Translations under genes and position numbers: made by a program | Notes under the pieces: generated by a model | Told to the model about the DNA's origin: nothing | The model's input: only the letters and a program-made list of their open reading frames with translations | The model's database searches: none | Shown: in pieces, positions 18,801 to 25,455 of the stretch | How positions within the stretch are numbered: position 1 is the stretch's first letter | Layout: each line of letters starts with the position of its first letter | Assembly (NCBI GenBank): GCA_018676675.1 | Contig: JABHEG010000230.1 | Coordinates: forward strand, 1 to 62,889 | Direction: 5' to 3' | DNA: 62,889 nt | From: Lentisphaerota bacterium | Lineage (GTDB): Bacteria; Verrucomicrobiota; Lentisphaeria; Oligosphaerales; JABHEG01

Positions 18801-20270
18801 TGTGACGTAAGGGCTCCGAATCCCTTTGCGGCCACCCCAACCGACCATCCCCTGCATGGTGTGCAACCCCAGCTGCAAGCCTGCCGCATGGATCTTGTCA
18901 GCCACGGCCTTCATGCTCTTCAGACCATCGGGGTAAAGGTCTCTGCGCGGTTCATAGAGGGGTGTTGCTTCCCACCAGCCGTCGGTGATGTGGATGCAGC
19001 CAAAACCGCCCCTGGCGAACTCGACAATCTCATCAACGGTTTTCTCCGTGACCCCGCCGGTCATCAGGTACGAAGCAAAGCGTCCCGGGTGTCGACGCAG
19101 CCACATGCCGTCCCGGACCGGGTGGAACAACCCCTGCTCAATCTCGATGTCTTCGAGACAATCCTCCAACTGTTCCGTCGGCAATGCTGCGAACGCGGCT
19201 TTTGCTCCCGCGATGTCATACTCCGCGTACGCCCGGGCCGTCGCTCTGAAGTGACCGCCGCAGGAACTCGACGCGTTGGTCTGGTCATTGCAGGTCAGCA
19301 ACACCGCGCTGAAACCGTCCTTGTTCGCCGTGTTCAGCAACGCTCCGAAATTCTCGTTTACCGCGATGTTCATCTTCAGAAAGGTCAGCGACTCGATGTC
19401 CGGACCTTCCGCCGTTGACACAAAGAAGGTGAAGTAACGGTCATACGTCTTCACCCACAGCTCGACCGAGTATGCGAGGTCGACAGGGTGCAGTCTCAGG
19501 CGCTCTCCATCCTGCTCAACACAAGCCAGAGGAATTCTGCCGCGGTTGGCAACGTGGAGCTCGAAAGCGACCTCGCGAGGGCCGGCGTAGTTCTTCCCTG
19601 TCCGCTTGTCGATCAGTTCCGACAATTCGCCGGCAGGTGTGAATACCATCCGCGCCACGTTGTTCTCGAACGTGACCGGCTTCGCCGTCGTCTCGGGCGC
19701 CCTGATATCAGCGGTCTTCACGGTAAGATCATCGATCTCCATTGTCTTGCCTCTTGGGTGCGCACTGACATATAGGCAGGCTGACTTGGTATCGTTCGCG
19801 TCAGACCTGAACAGGAATGAGAATGCCGTCCACTCCGTCACTGGTCTGGAGAACGAGTATCCTGCCCTGACAGAGGGTTCTCCTCCTGGACCGTAAACAT
19901 AATAGCCGACGGAACCGCCCGTTCCACGCACACGTCCTGTTACCGCGTACCATTGGCCGCCCTTGTGCCAAGGCGCGGGCTGGTAGATATGTGCAGCCCG
20001 TCCCGGGGCGTCGCAGGTCAGGCGGAGGAAACGGCCGCGCTCTGCCCCATGCTTGGGTACCTCGACCGTCCCGGTCAGCGTTGCGTTCAACGTCCAGCCG
20101 GTCGGTCGCAATAGGGGTTCACCTTTGACTTGCCAGAAGCCGTATCCCTGGTCTCTCGTCGCCGGCGAGACGGTCGGCGAGACCGCCTCGAACCCCCCGT
20201 TCACAACAACGCCTTGCCCGGACGCATTCAGAAGAGGCAACAGGAAACACGCAAGAGCCGACCACCGCAT
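15879..20270 (-). CDS. very large secreted TIM-barrel glycoside-hydrolase-like protein
   Basis: The protein has 1463 residues. After a signal peptide come a CBM4_9-like sandwich (VVNGGFEAVSP, MEIDDLTVKTAD) and a beta-supersandwich region. A TIM barrel follows, with GFGCIHITDGWWEA, KIHAAGLQLGLHTM and GADMAYFDAGEEW. Asp in the last motif is a candidate catalytic residue, as in clan GH-D (GH36-like) barrels. The C-terminal 600 residues hold two sugar-binding-like modules, each followed by a short domain with a G-R/Q-Q/S-V/L-x-I/L-P-V/A motif (GLNGRQVRIPVSM and VINGQSLALPAKL). It is paralogous to the protein at 25456. The role is extracellular glycan cleavage; the linkage is unknown. Confidence 0.7.
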   Translation of the reverse strand: MRWSALACFLLPLLNASGQGVVVNGGFEAVSPTVSPATRDQGYGFWQVKGEPLLRPTGWTLNATLTGTVEVPKHGAERGRFLRLTCDAPGRAAHIYQPAPWHKGGQWYAVTGRVRGTGGSVGYYVYGPGGEPSVRAGYSFSRPVTEWTAFSFLFRSDANDTKSACLYVSAHPRGKTMEIDDLTVKTADIRAPETTAKPVTFENNVARMVFTPAGELSELIDKRTGKNYAGPREVAFELHVANRGRIPLACVEQDGERLRLHPVDLAYSVELWVKTYDRYFTFFVSTAEGPDIESLTFLKMNIAVNENFGALLNTANKDGFSAVLLTCNDQTNASSSCGGHFRATARAYAEYDIAGAKAAFAALPTEQLEDCLEDIEIEQGLFHPVRDGMWLRRHPGRFASYLMTGGVTEKTVDEIVEFARGGFGCIHITDGWWEATPLYEPRRDLYPDGLKSMKAVADKIHAAGLQLGLHTMQGMVGWGGRKGIRSPYVTPVADPRLKQSHHTSLSAESGLDGKELVAKDDLSTWPDKGDLFVNGEVVRYTGREKNRFTGCTRGLHDTRKLNHPTETDIGLLVNCFPIWGGCIYTPEIESTMFQEIVERLAHVFNETGADMAYFDAGEEWAKNPPRWRNTGRFALEFQKRLHKPIFLGGNNLYTNSSWHAITRGPPNYDPMYFGRDDYSLRYKGTNPQNNARNLLVGDTGWFRAHPHSPSTYAVTPDELMLICLKGVAGNSPFSFQVSHGYFYVNKRMPEMLSIIKLCDQLKREASIDRQTLVSMQGRHIRHTLESGANGDWRLRPLYASSPKVLRAGVEGCSSVKVDNPHAEQSPGLRIRALSRLAAYGSVDNLAVVDFKDGVQFKVDGTGSPQLIQSVALAEEKTPDGSATVVYTAENSGASVSSWGRLSLEFESSKNLSGHRFLGVWVHSNGTGGILNLQLTSSVRAGSVREHYIDLDFEGWRLVVLEQPETSRFYDYRWPYSFSAPMYRGYPYHEVLGVNLFVNAIPAGGKSITTIGRIEALREHNDPLVGPVVGLNGRQVRIPVSMRTNEYLEIDRDGGYKLFEPNGGLLLSAKVQPSLVWPKGEMEASFSCEGGDGRSNRCELTVYSVGAVVKDITLKEAHKLPSTKLALRRGDKGALRVMSGLKELVSFAGSTSIGSYDGNDNVWDVNTAWLDDTSRPAAVAIAHKSGGLALAAGATLDDSLLLESFKTVTPFAEGPANTYAKCVFGSGKTVTAQGVASDRVTQSFVTMPQKLQRYGGGAWFKALNNGGGNWSAKGRRFDKPLNLSGYGAVSLYLHGDNNGQTLRVQFWDVKGKYADWSVPITFKGWRRFPFALSAAQAGFDWSRVEHFVLVYNNLPSKRECAVGLAEMRALKLDNEHPRLLEKMELVINGQSLALPAKLAEGDVLLLGPDGQGSVWSGGPEPFRRFSVPDAALSLKQGANQVELRCAAVNPGLAEIRVLAVPKDD

Positions 20271-20569
20271 GTCACTTTTCTCCTTGTTGGTCCCCAGTCC
20301 GCATTACGGCCAACTTGATCCCGTATGGAGGGGGGCGCTTGCGTGCTGGAGGGGGGGGGACGCACCAATGCTATCAACTTTCTCTGGAGACGGTCGCGGC
20401 ATGGCAGCCCCTCCCACTCTCGAGAAGCACACAATGTGGGAGGCGGTGCCACCCGGCGACTCTTCGGCCAGACACGGGGGGCAGAGAAAGTTAACAGCAT
20501 TGGGCGACGCACGCCACATCATACCGCGGGGGGAGGAGGCGTCAACCTGCGGGCCGTGACTCACATGAC
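20271..20569. repeat. palindromic intergenic element
   Basis: The inverted arms 20365-20386 and 20482-20503 match at 20 of 22 bases (core AATGCTATCAACTTTCTC) and enclose 95 bases. Inside is a second palindrome, CCTCCCAC (20410-20417) with GTGGGAGG (20436-20443). The segment 20400-20417, CATGGCAGCCCCTCCCAC, recurs exactly at 25381-25398. The element lies 3' of the ATPase fusion gene and 5' of the 1463-residue gene. It could act as a terminator, but no T-run follows. Confidence 0.65.
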
Positions 20570-22792
20570 CTACGCCTTGGTTTGGCGTGTGTGATCGGCC
20601 GGAGCAACACGCATAATCTCATCGATACTGGTCACACCGGTTCTTGCCTTCTCCAGCCCGTCCTCCAGAAGGGAGTGCATACCCGACGCGATAGCGACAG
20701 CGTGCAGCTCGCGGGCGTTGGCATCGTCCGCGAGGGCCCGACACAGTGCGTCGTCAGGAGTCAGGATCTCACAGATCGCCGTTCTGCCGTGATACCCGGA
20801 GTTGCCACAGGCCGGGCAGCCGCGCGTGGTGTGGAAGCCGGCTGTCTTGGCGTCGTCCGCAACGATGTTGGCGGCCGCCGCCGGGAGGCCCGTTGGGTCG
20901 GGGGTACACGGTACGCGGCACTCAGGGCAGAGCAGGCGCGGGAGGCGGAGCGCTATCACAGCGCCGAGGGCTGCGTTCAGGAGGCGTGGCTCAAGCCCGA
21001 GGTCCAGCATGCGTCGCAGCGTCTGCGCGGCCGTATCGCCCGGCATCCCGGCCAGGACCAAGTGACCCGAGAGCGCAGACTGTGCAGCAATCTGCAAGGT
21101 CTCCTGGTCGCGGATTTCGCCGACCATGATCACGTTGGGTGCCTGCCGGAGTACGGAGACCAGTGCCCGTGGGAACGTGAGCCCGATGGCGCCGCGGACG
21201 GGGACCTGTGCAACCCCGGCCAGAGGGCGCTCGACGGGGTCCTCGACTGTCAGGATCGCGCGTTCGCTGCTGCGCAATTCTGAAACCATCGCGTAGAGCA
21301 GCGTGGTCCTCCCGGTACCCGCCGGGCCGGTGACAACGATCAGGCCGTGGGACATGGCGCATAGCTCTCGCACTTGCACCAAATCCTGTCTACTGAAGCC
21401 AATCCGGTCGAGAGGAATGTCGCCTCGCACGCGGTCGAATACCCGGAGCACGACGCGTTCGCCGTGCACCGTCGGCACGGTGCTAATGCGCAAGTCTACG
21501 CGGCGGCCTCCGATTCGCATCTCGATGCGGCCATCTTGAGGGAGACGGCGTTCCGCAACGTTCAGATCTCCGAGCACTTTCAAGCGGTTGACCACGGCAC
21601 GTCGCATCTCTGCAGGTGGCGGCTGCATCTCGTACAACATGCCGTCGATCCGGTAACGGACCGTCATGCTGTCTTCGCCCGGTTCGAAATGGACATCACT
21701 CGCCCCATCCTTCACGGCCTGATAGATGATCACGTCGACCAGGCGGACAGCCTGGGCCACAGGCTTCGGAGTGCTTTGTGACTTACCTCCACCGTCTACA
21801 GCTTCGGGCTCAGGCTTCGTCACGTCGAATTCTCCCCGATCCAGTGCGTCGGCCAATTCGACGAGGGCGGCGTCAAGGGAACCGTCTTCCTCGCCTTTGG
21901 CTACCACGTCGCACAAGTCTGGCGACAGCTGTCCGCAGCGCCGCAACGCCTCGGACAGCGTGTCTCCCGCGCGGGTATGGTCAGCGATGCCTGCCAATAC
22001 CTCCCCGTGCCCGTCTTGCGTCTCCTCGTCAAGTACCTCAATGGCAAGCAGGCAGGGAACGCCGGTGGACAACATGAGTGCAAGCGAGCGCCAGGGCAGG
22101 TGCGGCAGGGGTGCCCACTGCGCAGGATCGACGATTCCGGGGATAGACAGCGTTCCGGCGTTAAGGCCCTCGGCGATCCGAGCTGCTGCCACGTCCATAA
22201 CTCCGCCGGACTCACCAGCCTGGACCATGACACACACGCTCGGAGAAAACGTGTCGGGCAACTCGCGGAGCGCGTCAGAAAAACACTCCCCTTTCTCGAC
22301 GCTGGCACAGATTCGGTCGCAGCACGTGCAGAGCTCGTCACCCAGCGGCTCACGCTGCAGCGTGCGCAGTCCGCGCAGCAGGGGCACGCCGCAGTCGATG
22401 ATCGTTGCAAGCAAACGCCAGAAGCGCACCATGCCTGCCTTTCGGTCTGTATCCGGTGCGTCGCCGGGCATAGGGATGGTCCCATCACTGACGCGTCCAG
22501 CCGCGGCGTTCAGCAGCAGGCTCAGCACCTTGCTGGAACCGACTTCCTCCGCGACCTCGACCAACAGGAGCACGGTCTCAGGAAACGGTACGGGGCCTGC
22601 GTAGATTGCTCCGAATACCGATTTGCCTTCGGAAACGCCGTCGCGAACCGATGTGGCCACGTCTCCGAACGGGGTGCCGGTGAGCATTGGCTCCGCTGCT
22701 GCGAGCGCATCAAGAATACTGCCGCTCGCGTCGAGTTGCTGATGGAATGCACCGAGGAACAGCGCCAGATCGTCACGATTCACGGTTGTCAT
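20570..22792 (-). CDS. triple GspF-like domain fused to GspE/PilB-like ATPase
   Basis: The protein has 740 residues. Residues 8-100, 120-212 and 232-320 are three copies of the cytoplasmic helical T2SF (GspF/PilC) domain (IDCGVPLLRGLRTLQRE, MVQAGESGGVMDVA), but without the membrane helices of real GspF. Residues 345-735 are a secretion ATPase: GASDVHFEP, RRLPQDGRIEMR, Walker A-like GPAGTGRTT (489-497), Asp box TVEDPVE, Walker B VIMVGEIRD, and a tetracysteine zinc site (C622, C625, C659, C662). The Walker A lysine is Arg495 (codon AGG), and the His-box LHTND segment reads GMPGDT, so ATP hydrolysis may be weak or absent. The ATG overlaps the anti-sigma stop by four bases. No pilin or secretin gene is nearby. 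Confidence 0.85.
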   Translation of the reverse strand: MTTVNRDDLALFLGAFHQQLDASGSILDALAAAEPMLTGTPFGDVATSVRDGVSEGKSVFGAIYAGPVPFPETVLLLVEVAEEVGSSKVLSLLLNAAAGRVSDGTIPMPGDAPDTDRKAGMVRFWRLLATIIDCGVPLLRGLRTLQREPLGDELCTCCDRICASVEKGECFSDALRELPDTFSPSVCVMVQAGESGGVMDVAAARIAEGLNAGTLSIPGIVDPAQWAPLPHLPWRSLALMLSTGVPCLLAIEVLDEETQDGHGEVLAGIADHTRAGDTLSEALRRCGQLSPDLCDVVAKGEEDGSLDAALVELADALDRGEFDVTKPEPEAVDGGGKSQSTPKPVAQAVRLVDVIIYQAVKDGASDVHFEPGEDSMTVRYRIDGMLYEMQPPPAEMRRAVVNRLKVLGDLNVAERRLPQDGRIEMRIGGRRVDLRISTVPTVHGERVVLRVFDRVRGDIPLDRIGFSRQDLVQVRELCAMSHGLIVVTGPAGTGRTTLLYAMVSELRSSERAILTVEDPVERPLAGVAQVPVRGAIGLTFPRALVSVLRQAPNVIMVGEIRDQETLQIAAQSALSGHLVLAGMPGDTAAQTLRRMLDLGLEPRLLNAALGAVIALRLPRLLCPECRVPCTPDPTGLPAAAANIVADDAKTAGFHTTRGCPACGNSGYHGRTAICEILTPDDALCRALADDANARELHAVAIASGMHSLLEDGLEKARTGVTSIDEIMRVAPADHTRQTKA

Positions 22793-23256
22793 GCCACTCC
22801 TGCCTTTCCGGGGAATGCGAGAATGCCTGTTACCAGACTGCCGGCCTCGGCGTTCGCATACGTACGCTCACGCTGCCGGACCCATTCGAGGAGTTGTGAA
22901 CGCCGCACCAGCACCTTGCCTGCGAATTCGAATGCGGGGACTTGAGAAGCGACACGTTCGAACTCGTCCGGGTCGAGGCGCAAGTACTCGGCGACTTCAT
23001 CCATGGTCATCAACGAATCGTCGTGGGAGCGTTGTCGTTCACATGCCATGGCACGACGCACATCGAGTAGCGTTGCGGCATCTGGCTCGATTTGGTCGAG
23101 CTGCTCAAGACAGCGATCCGTCACCCGGAGTGCCGCGAGCATTCGGGTGCAGTCTGTGCACTGCCCCAAGTGCGTTTCCATGGACTGCCGTTCCTCCGCG
23201 TCCATTTCATCGCCCAGGAAACGGCAGAGCGCTTCGGGCTCACATTGGCAGTTCAT
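22789..23256 (-). CDS. zinc-finger anti-sigma factor fused to excisionase-type HTH domain
   Basis: This 155-residue protein has an N-terminal zf-HC2 (ZAS) finger with His29-x3-Cys33-x2-Cys36 and upstream cysteines C5/C11. Residues 83-130 (MTMDEVAEYLRLDPDEFER, FAGKVLVRRSQLLEWVRQR) match the MerR/excisionase-like HTH_17 fold. There is no transmembrane segment, so it is a soluble anti-sigma factor. It would bind the ECF sigma factor whose gene overlaps its start by four bases, and its own stop overlaps the ATPase fusion start. The three genes should be co-translated. The HTH part could bind DNA or a protein partner. Confidence 0.8.
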   Translation of the reverse strand: MNCQCEPEALCRFLGDEMDAEERQSMETHLGQCTDCTRMLAALRVTDRCLEQLDQIEPDAATLLDVRRAMACERQRSHDDSLMTMDEVAEYLRLDPDEFERVASQVPAFEFAGKVLVRRSQLLEWVRQRERTYANAEAGSLVTGILAFPGKAGVA

Positions 23257-23798
23257 GGTGATGTTCCTCCTCGCACAGCCTGTGCGAGCGTGAGACGCGC
23301 ACGTCGTATGAGTGTCTTGACCGTGTTCAATGGGACCCCGAGCACCTCGGCCACTTCGCGGTAGCGCAGGCCCTCGATGGCGTGAAGCACGATCGCTTCG
23401 CGTTGGCGCTCGGGGAGCCTGTGCAACTCAGCCTGTACCACCCGGAGGGCGTCGCCTGTGTCCACCTGCCGGGCCGCCGATGGGTACATTGGTGCGGATA
23501 GCTCTGTTCTTGCTGTGTCCAGTAGTCGTCGTCGGTTGCGGGTCGTTTCGAGCAGCGTCAGGCAACGGTTTCTGCAGATCCTCAGTAGCCAGGGGCGGAA
23601 TGTGCCGCTTGCGTGGTAGCGGCGGGCGTTCCGAAGCACGCTCAGGAACGTCTCCTGCAGCACGTCGCGTGCACCGTCGTGGTCCTGCAGCAAGGCGCAA
23701 GCGAGGCCGTAGACGGACGCGTAGTGACGGTCGAACAACACGTCGAACGCGTCGTCGTCACCACTACGCATAAGTGCCATCAAGTCATCGTCAGTCAT
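23253..23798 (-). CDS. ECF-subfamily RNA polymerase sigma factor
   Basis: The protein has 181 residues from the chosen ATG. Region 2 is DDDAFDVLFDRHYASVYGLAC and VLQETFLSVLRN; region 4 is LPERQREAIVLHAIEGLRYREVAEVLG with VPLNTVKTLIRRAR. Length and layout are normal for ECF sigma factors. An in-frame ATG 21 codons upstream exists, but the residues it would add do not resemble the family, so 23798 is preferred. It heads the operon with the soluble anti-sigma protein and the GspF-GspE fusion, which are presumably its regulator and output. No clear autoregulated ECF promoter was recognised upstream. Confidence 0.9.
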   Translation of the reverse strand: MTDDDLMALMRSGDDDAFDVLFDRHYASVYGLACALLQDHDGARDVLQETFLSVLRNARRYHASGTFRPWLLRICRNRCLTLLETTRNRRRLLDTARTELSAPMYPSAARQVDTGDALRVVQAELHRLPERQREAIVLHAIEGLRYREVAEVLGVPLNTVKTLIRRARLTLAQAVRGGTSP

Positions 23799-24415
23799 GG
23801 GCTCCGCCTGCGTGCACCGTTTCCATAGACAGAAACGGGTATGCCCCGGCGTTTGTTTCATCGATGCGAGGGAGTCCGGCGGAAAAATGGCGGCAGAACG
23901 GTGCTTTTGCCAATTTCCCGGCGTGACCCGGGGCAGCGATGACGATCATTGACCACGCTGGGCACTGTCTGTCAGAGAAGGCAGGAGACTGAGGCGACAG
24001 GGGAGTAAGAATGTGCACGGTCAATCTGTGGACGTGGGTGTAGAGGGGGACGGTGTTTGGAACGCGGAGCTGCGGAAGTCCCGAACGCTTCCGGAGTAGC
24101 GCCGCACTCTGAGCGGCGGCTGTTTTTGCCTTCGGAGCCTTGAGGAACTCCGCCCGGAGCGCGGCGCTACGGAAGTCGCGGCGGCATCCGAAGTAGCGCC
24201 GCACTCTGAGCGGCGGCTGTTTTTGCCTTCGGAGCTTTGAAGAACTCCGCCCGGAGAGCGGAGCTACGGAAGTCGCGGAGTTGTGGCAGCCCCACCCACG
24301 TTGGGCGCAGGACGAGTGCACTCAGTAGGCCATGGTCACGAGGGCTTAGCGCATGGTCTCGGTCTTTCCGGAGCAGGTGGCCTGCAAAGGCGATCGTGCG
24401 CCTGCCGACAACGAT
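23799..24415. repeat. intergenic region with 97-base tandem repeat
   Basis: Two direct copies with a 97-base period occupy 24092-24181 and 24189-24278 and differ at only a few bases. Each contains inner palindromes, GCCGC-ACTCTGA-GCGGC and flanking GTAGCGCCGC/GCGGCGCTAC-type arms, followed by TGTTTTTGCC. The repeats lie between the stop of the secreted gene at 24416 and the start of the sigma factor. The remaining bases hold no gene-like frame. Confidence 0.75.
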
Positions 24416-25291
24416 TCAGCGTCTGCGCCTTGTCGCTCCGCCGCGTTCGAGCACGGTGACTGTTGCGCGGTTCTTGCGCAGGTTGATTTTGCTGCCTTGC
24501 GTGATGTACTGGATGACGTATCCCTCCCAGGGACAGAAGTCACTGTAGACGTAGCCGCAGAGCCTGCCTTCATTGCCTGACTTGGGCTTGAGCTCGATCA
24601 TGCGTTGGCCGTATGGCCCCTTGACTTGAGCGCTGTCCATCACGCCGGCGAAACGCATTGTCTCGTAGTATGGATAGCGGTAGGTCTTGCGGCGCCCGTT
24701 TTTTGGGGTTTCCTTCGTGATCAGGATGCAGTCCTTGAGTAGTTCCTCCCGTTCGTCCTGCTCCACATTGTTGGCGATCTTATGCGATCGTGGGAAGCGG
24801 CTGAGCAGCCTGAAGCTGGTGGGGCTCTCGAGCCCCGGCACGTCGGCGCAGCCCCCCGAAGCCGTTATCGTGTTGCCTCTGAATTCGTACATTACCTCGA
24901 AGGGAATGTCCTCAATCAGCTTGCCTTTCAGGTGGATCTTGTCGGGCTGTTTGCAGGGTTCGGGTGGACTGTCGAAGCCGGCGATCTTCCGGGCGTGCTG
25001 GCGCCCGCCCGTCGACACGTAGTAGGCGTGTACCTGGTAGCAGACGAAGGCTTTGCCGACCGGCTTGCCGTCGTTGTCGCGGGGTTGAACCCATAGTGAA
25101 CCGGCGGCGTCCATCGCGGCCTCAAATGTGGGGGCACGATAGACCGCGTGCTTGCCCTTGTACTTGCCCTTGGTGAATGTGGGCAGTTTGGGCACGGCGA
25201 CGCTGCCTGCCTTCTCATCAGCCGCCCCTGCTCGCAGACAGCCCAACGCGACCATCAAGCCAACTCCGCCAATCACACTGTACCAACGCAT
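24416..25291 (-). CDS. secreted protein of unknown function
   Basis: The 291-residue product has a signal peptide ending near AGA-ADEKAG. The mature part is rich in Tyr, Lys and beta-prone segments, has six or seven Cys, and has no catalytic motif that I recognise. It opens with a basic segment (FTKGKYKGKHAVYRAP) and ends with a very basic tail (RGGATRRRR). Neighbouring genes are secreted glycan-acting proteins on the same strand, but the 164-base gap upstream carries a hairpin, so it probably has its own promoter. Confidence 0.6.
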   Translation of the reverse strand: MRWYSVIGGVGLMVALGCLRAGAADEKAGSVAVPKLPTFTKGKYKGKHAVYRAPTFEAAMDAAGSLWVQPRDNDGKPVGKAFVCYQVHAYYVSTGGRQHARKIAGFDSPPEPCKQPDKIHLKGKLIEDIPFEVMYEFRGNTITASGGCADVPGLESPTSFRLLSRFPRSHKIANNVEQDEREELLKDCILITKETPKNGRRKTYRYPYYETMRFAGVMDSAQVKGPYGQRMIELKPKSGNEGRLCGYVYSDFCPWEGYVIQYITQGSKINLRKNRATVTVLERGGATRRRR

Positions 25292-25455
25292 AGCTCACCT
25301 CACTTTGTGGCGTGATGCCATTCAGGAACCTATATGTGTAGCCTACGCCTGGAGTGGTGTTGAGAAAAGGACAATCGGGGCATGGCAGCCCCTCCCACAT
25401 TGACTGCACCTGACCACAGTGTGGGAGTATCCCAAACCAGATCTCACCGGCGCTC
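25292..25455. repeat. hairpin with dispersed CATGGCAGCCCCTCCCAC core
   Basis: At 25392-25427 CTCCCACA pairs with TGTGGGAG around a 20-base loop. The bases 25381-25398 are identical to 20400-20417. The hairpin stands 3' of the 1505-residue protein gene, so it may serve as its terminator, but it lacks a T-run and the recurrence argues for a dispersed repeat. Confidence 0.55.

Noticed and set aside
20570..22792. ordinary type II secretion or type IV pilus locus
   Set aside because: There is only the ATPase fusion; no pilin, prepilin peptidase, secretin or separate membrane GspF gene is nearby, and the P-loop is altered.
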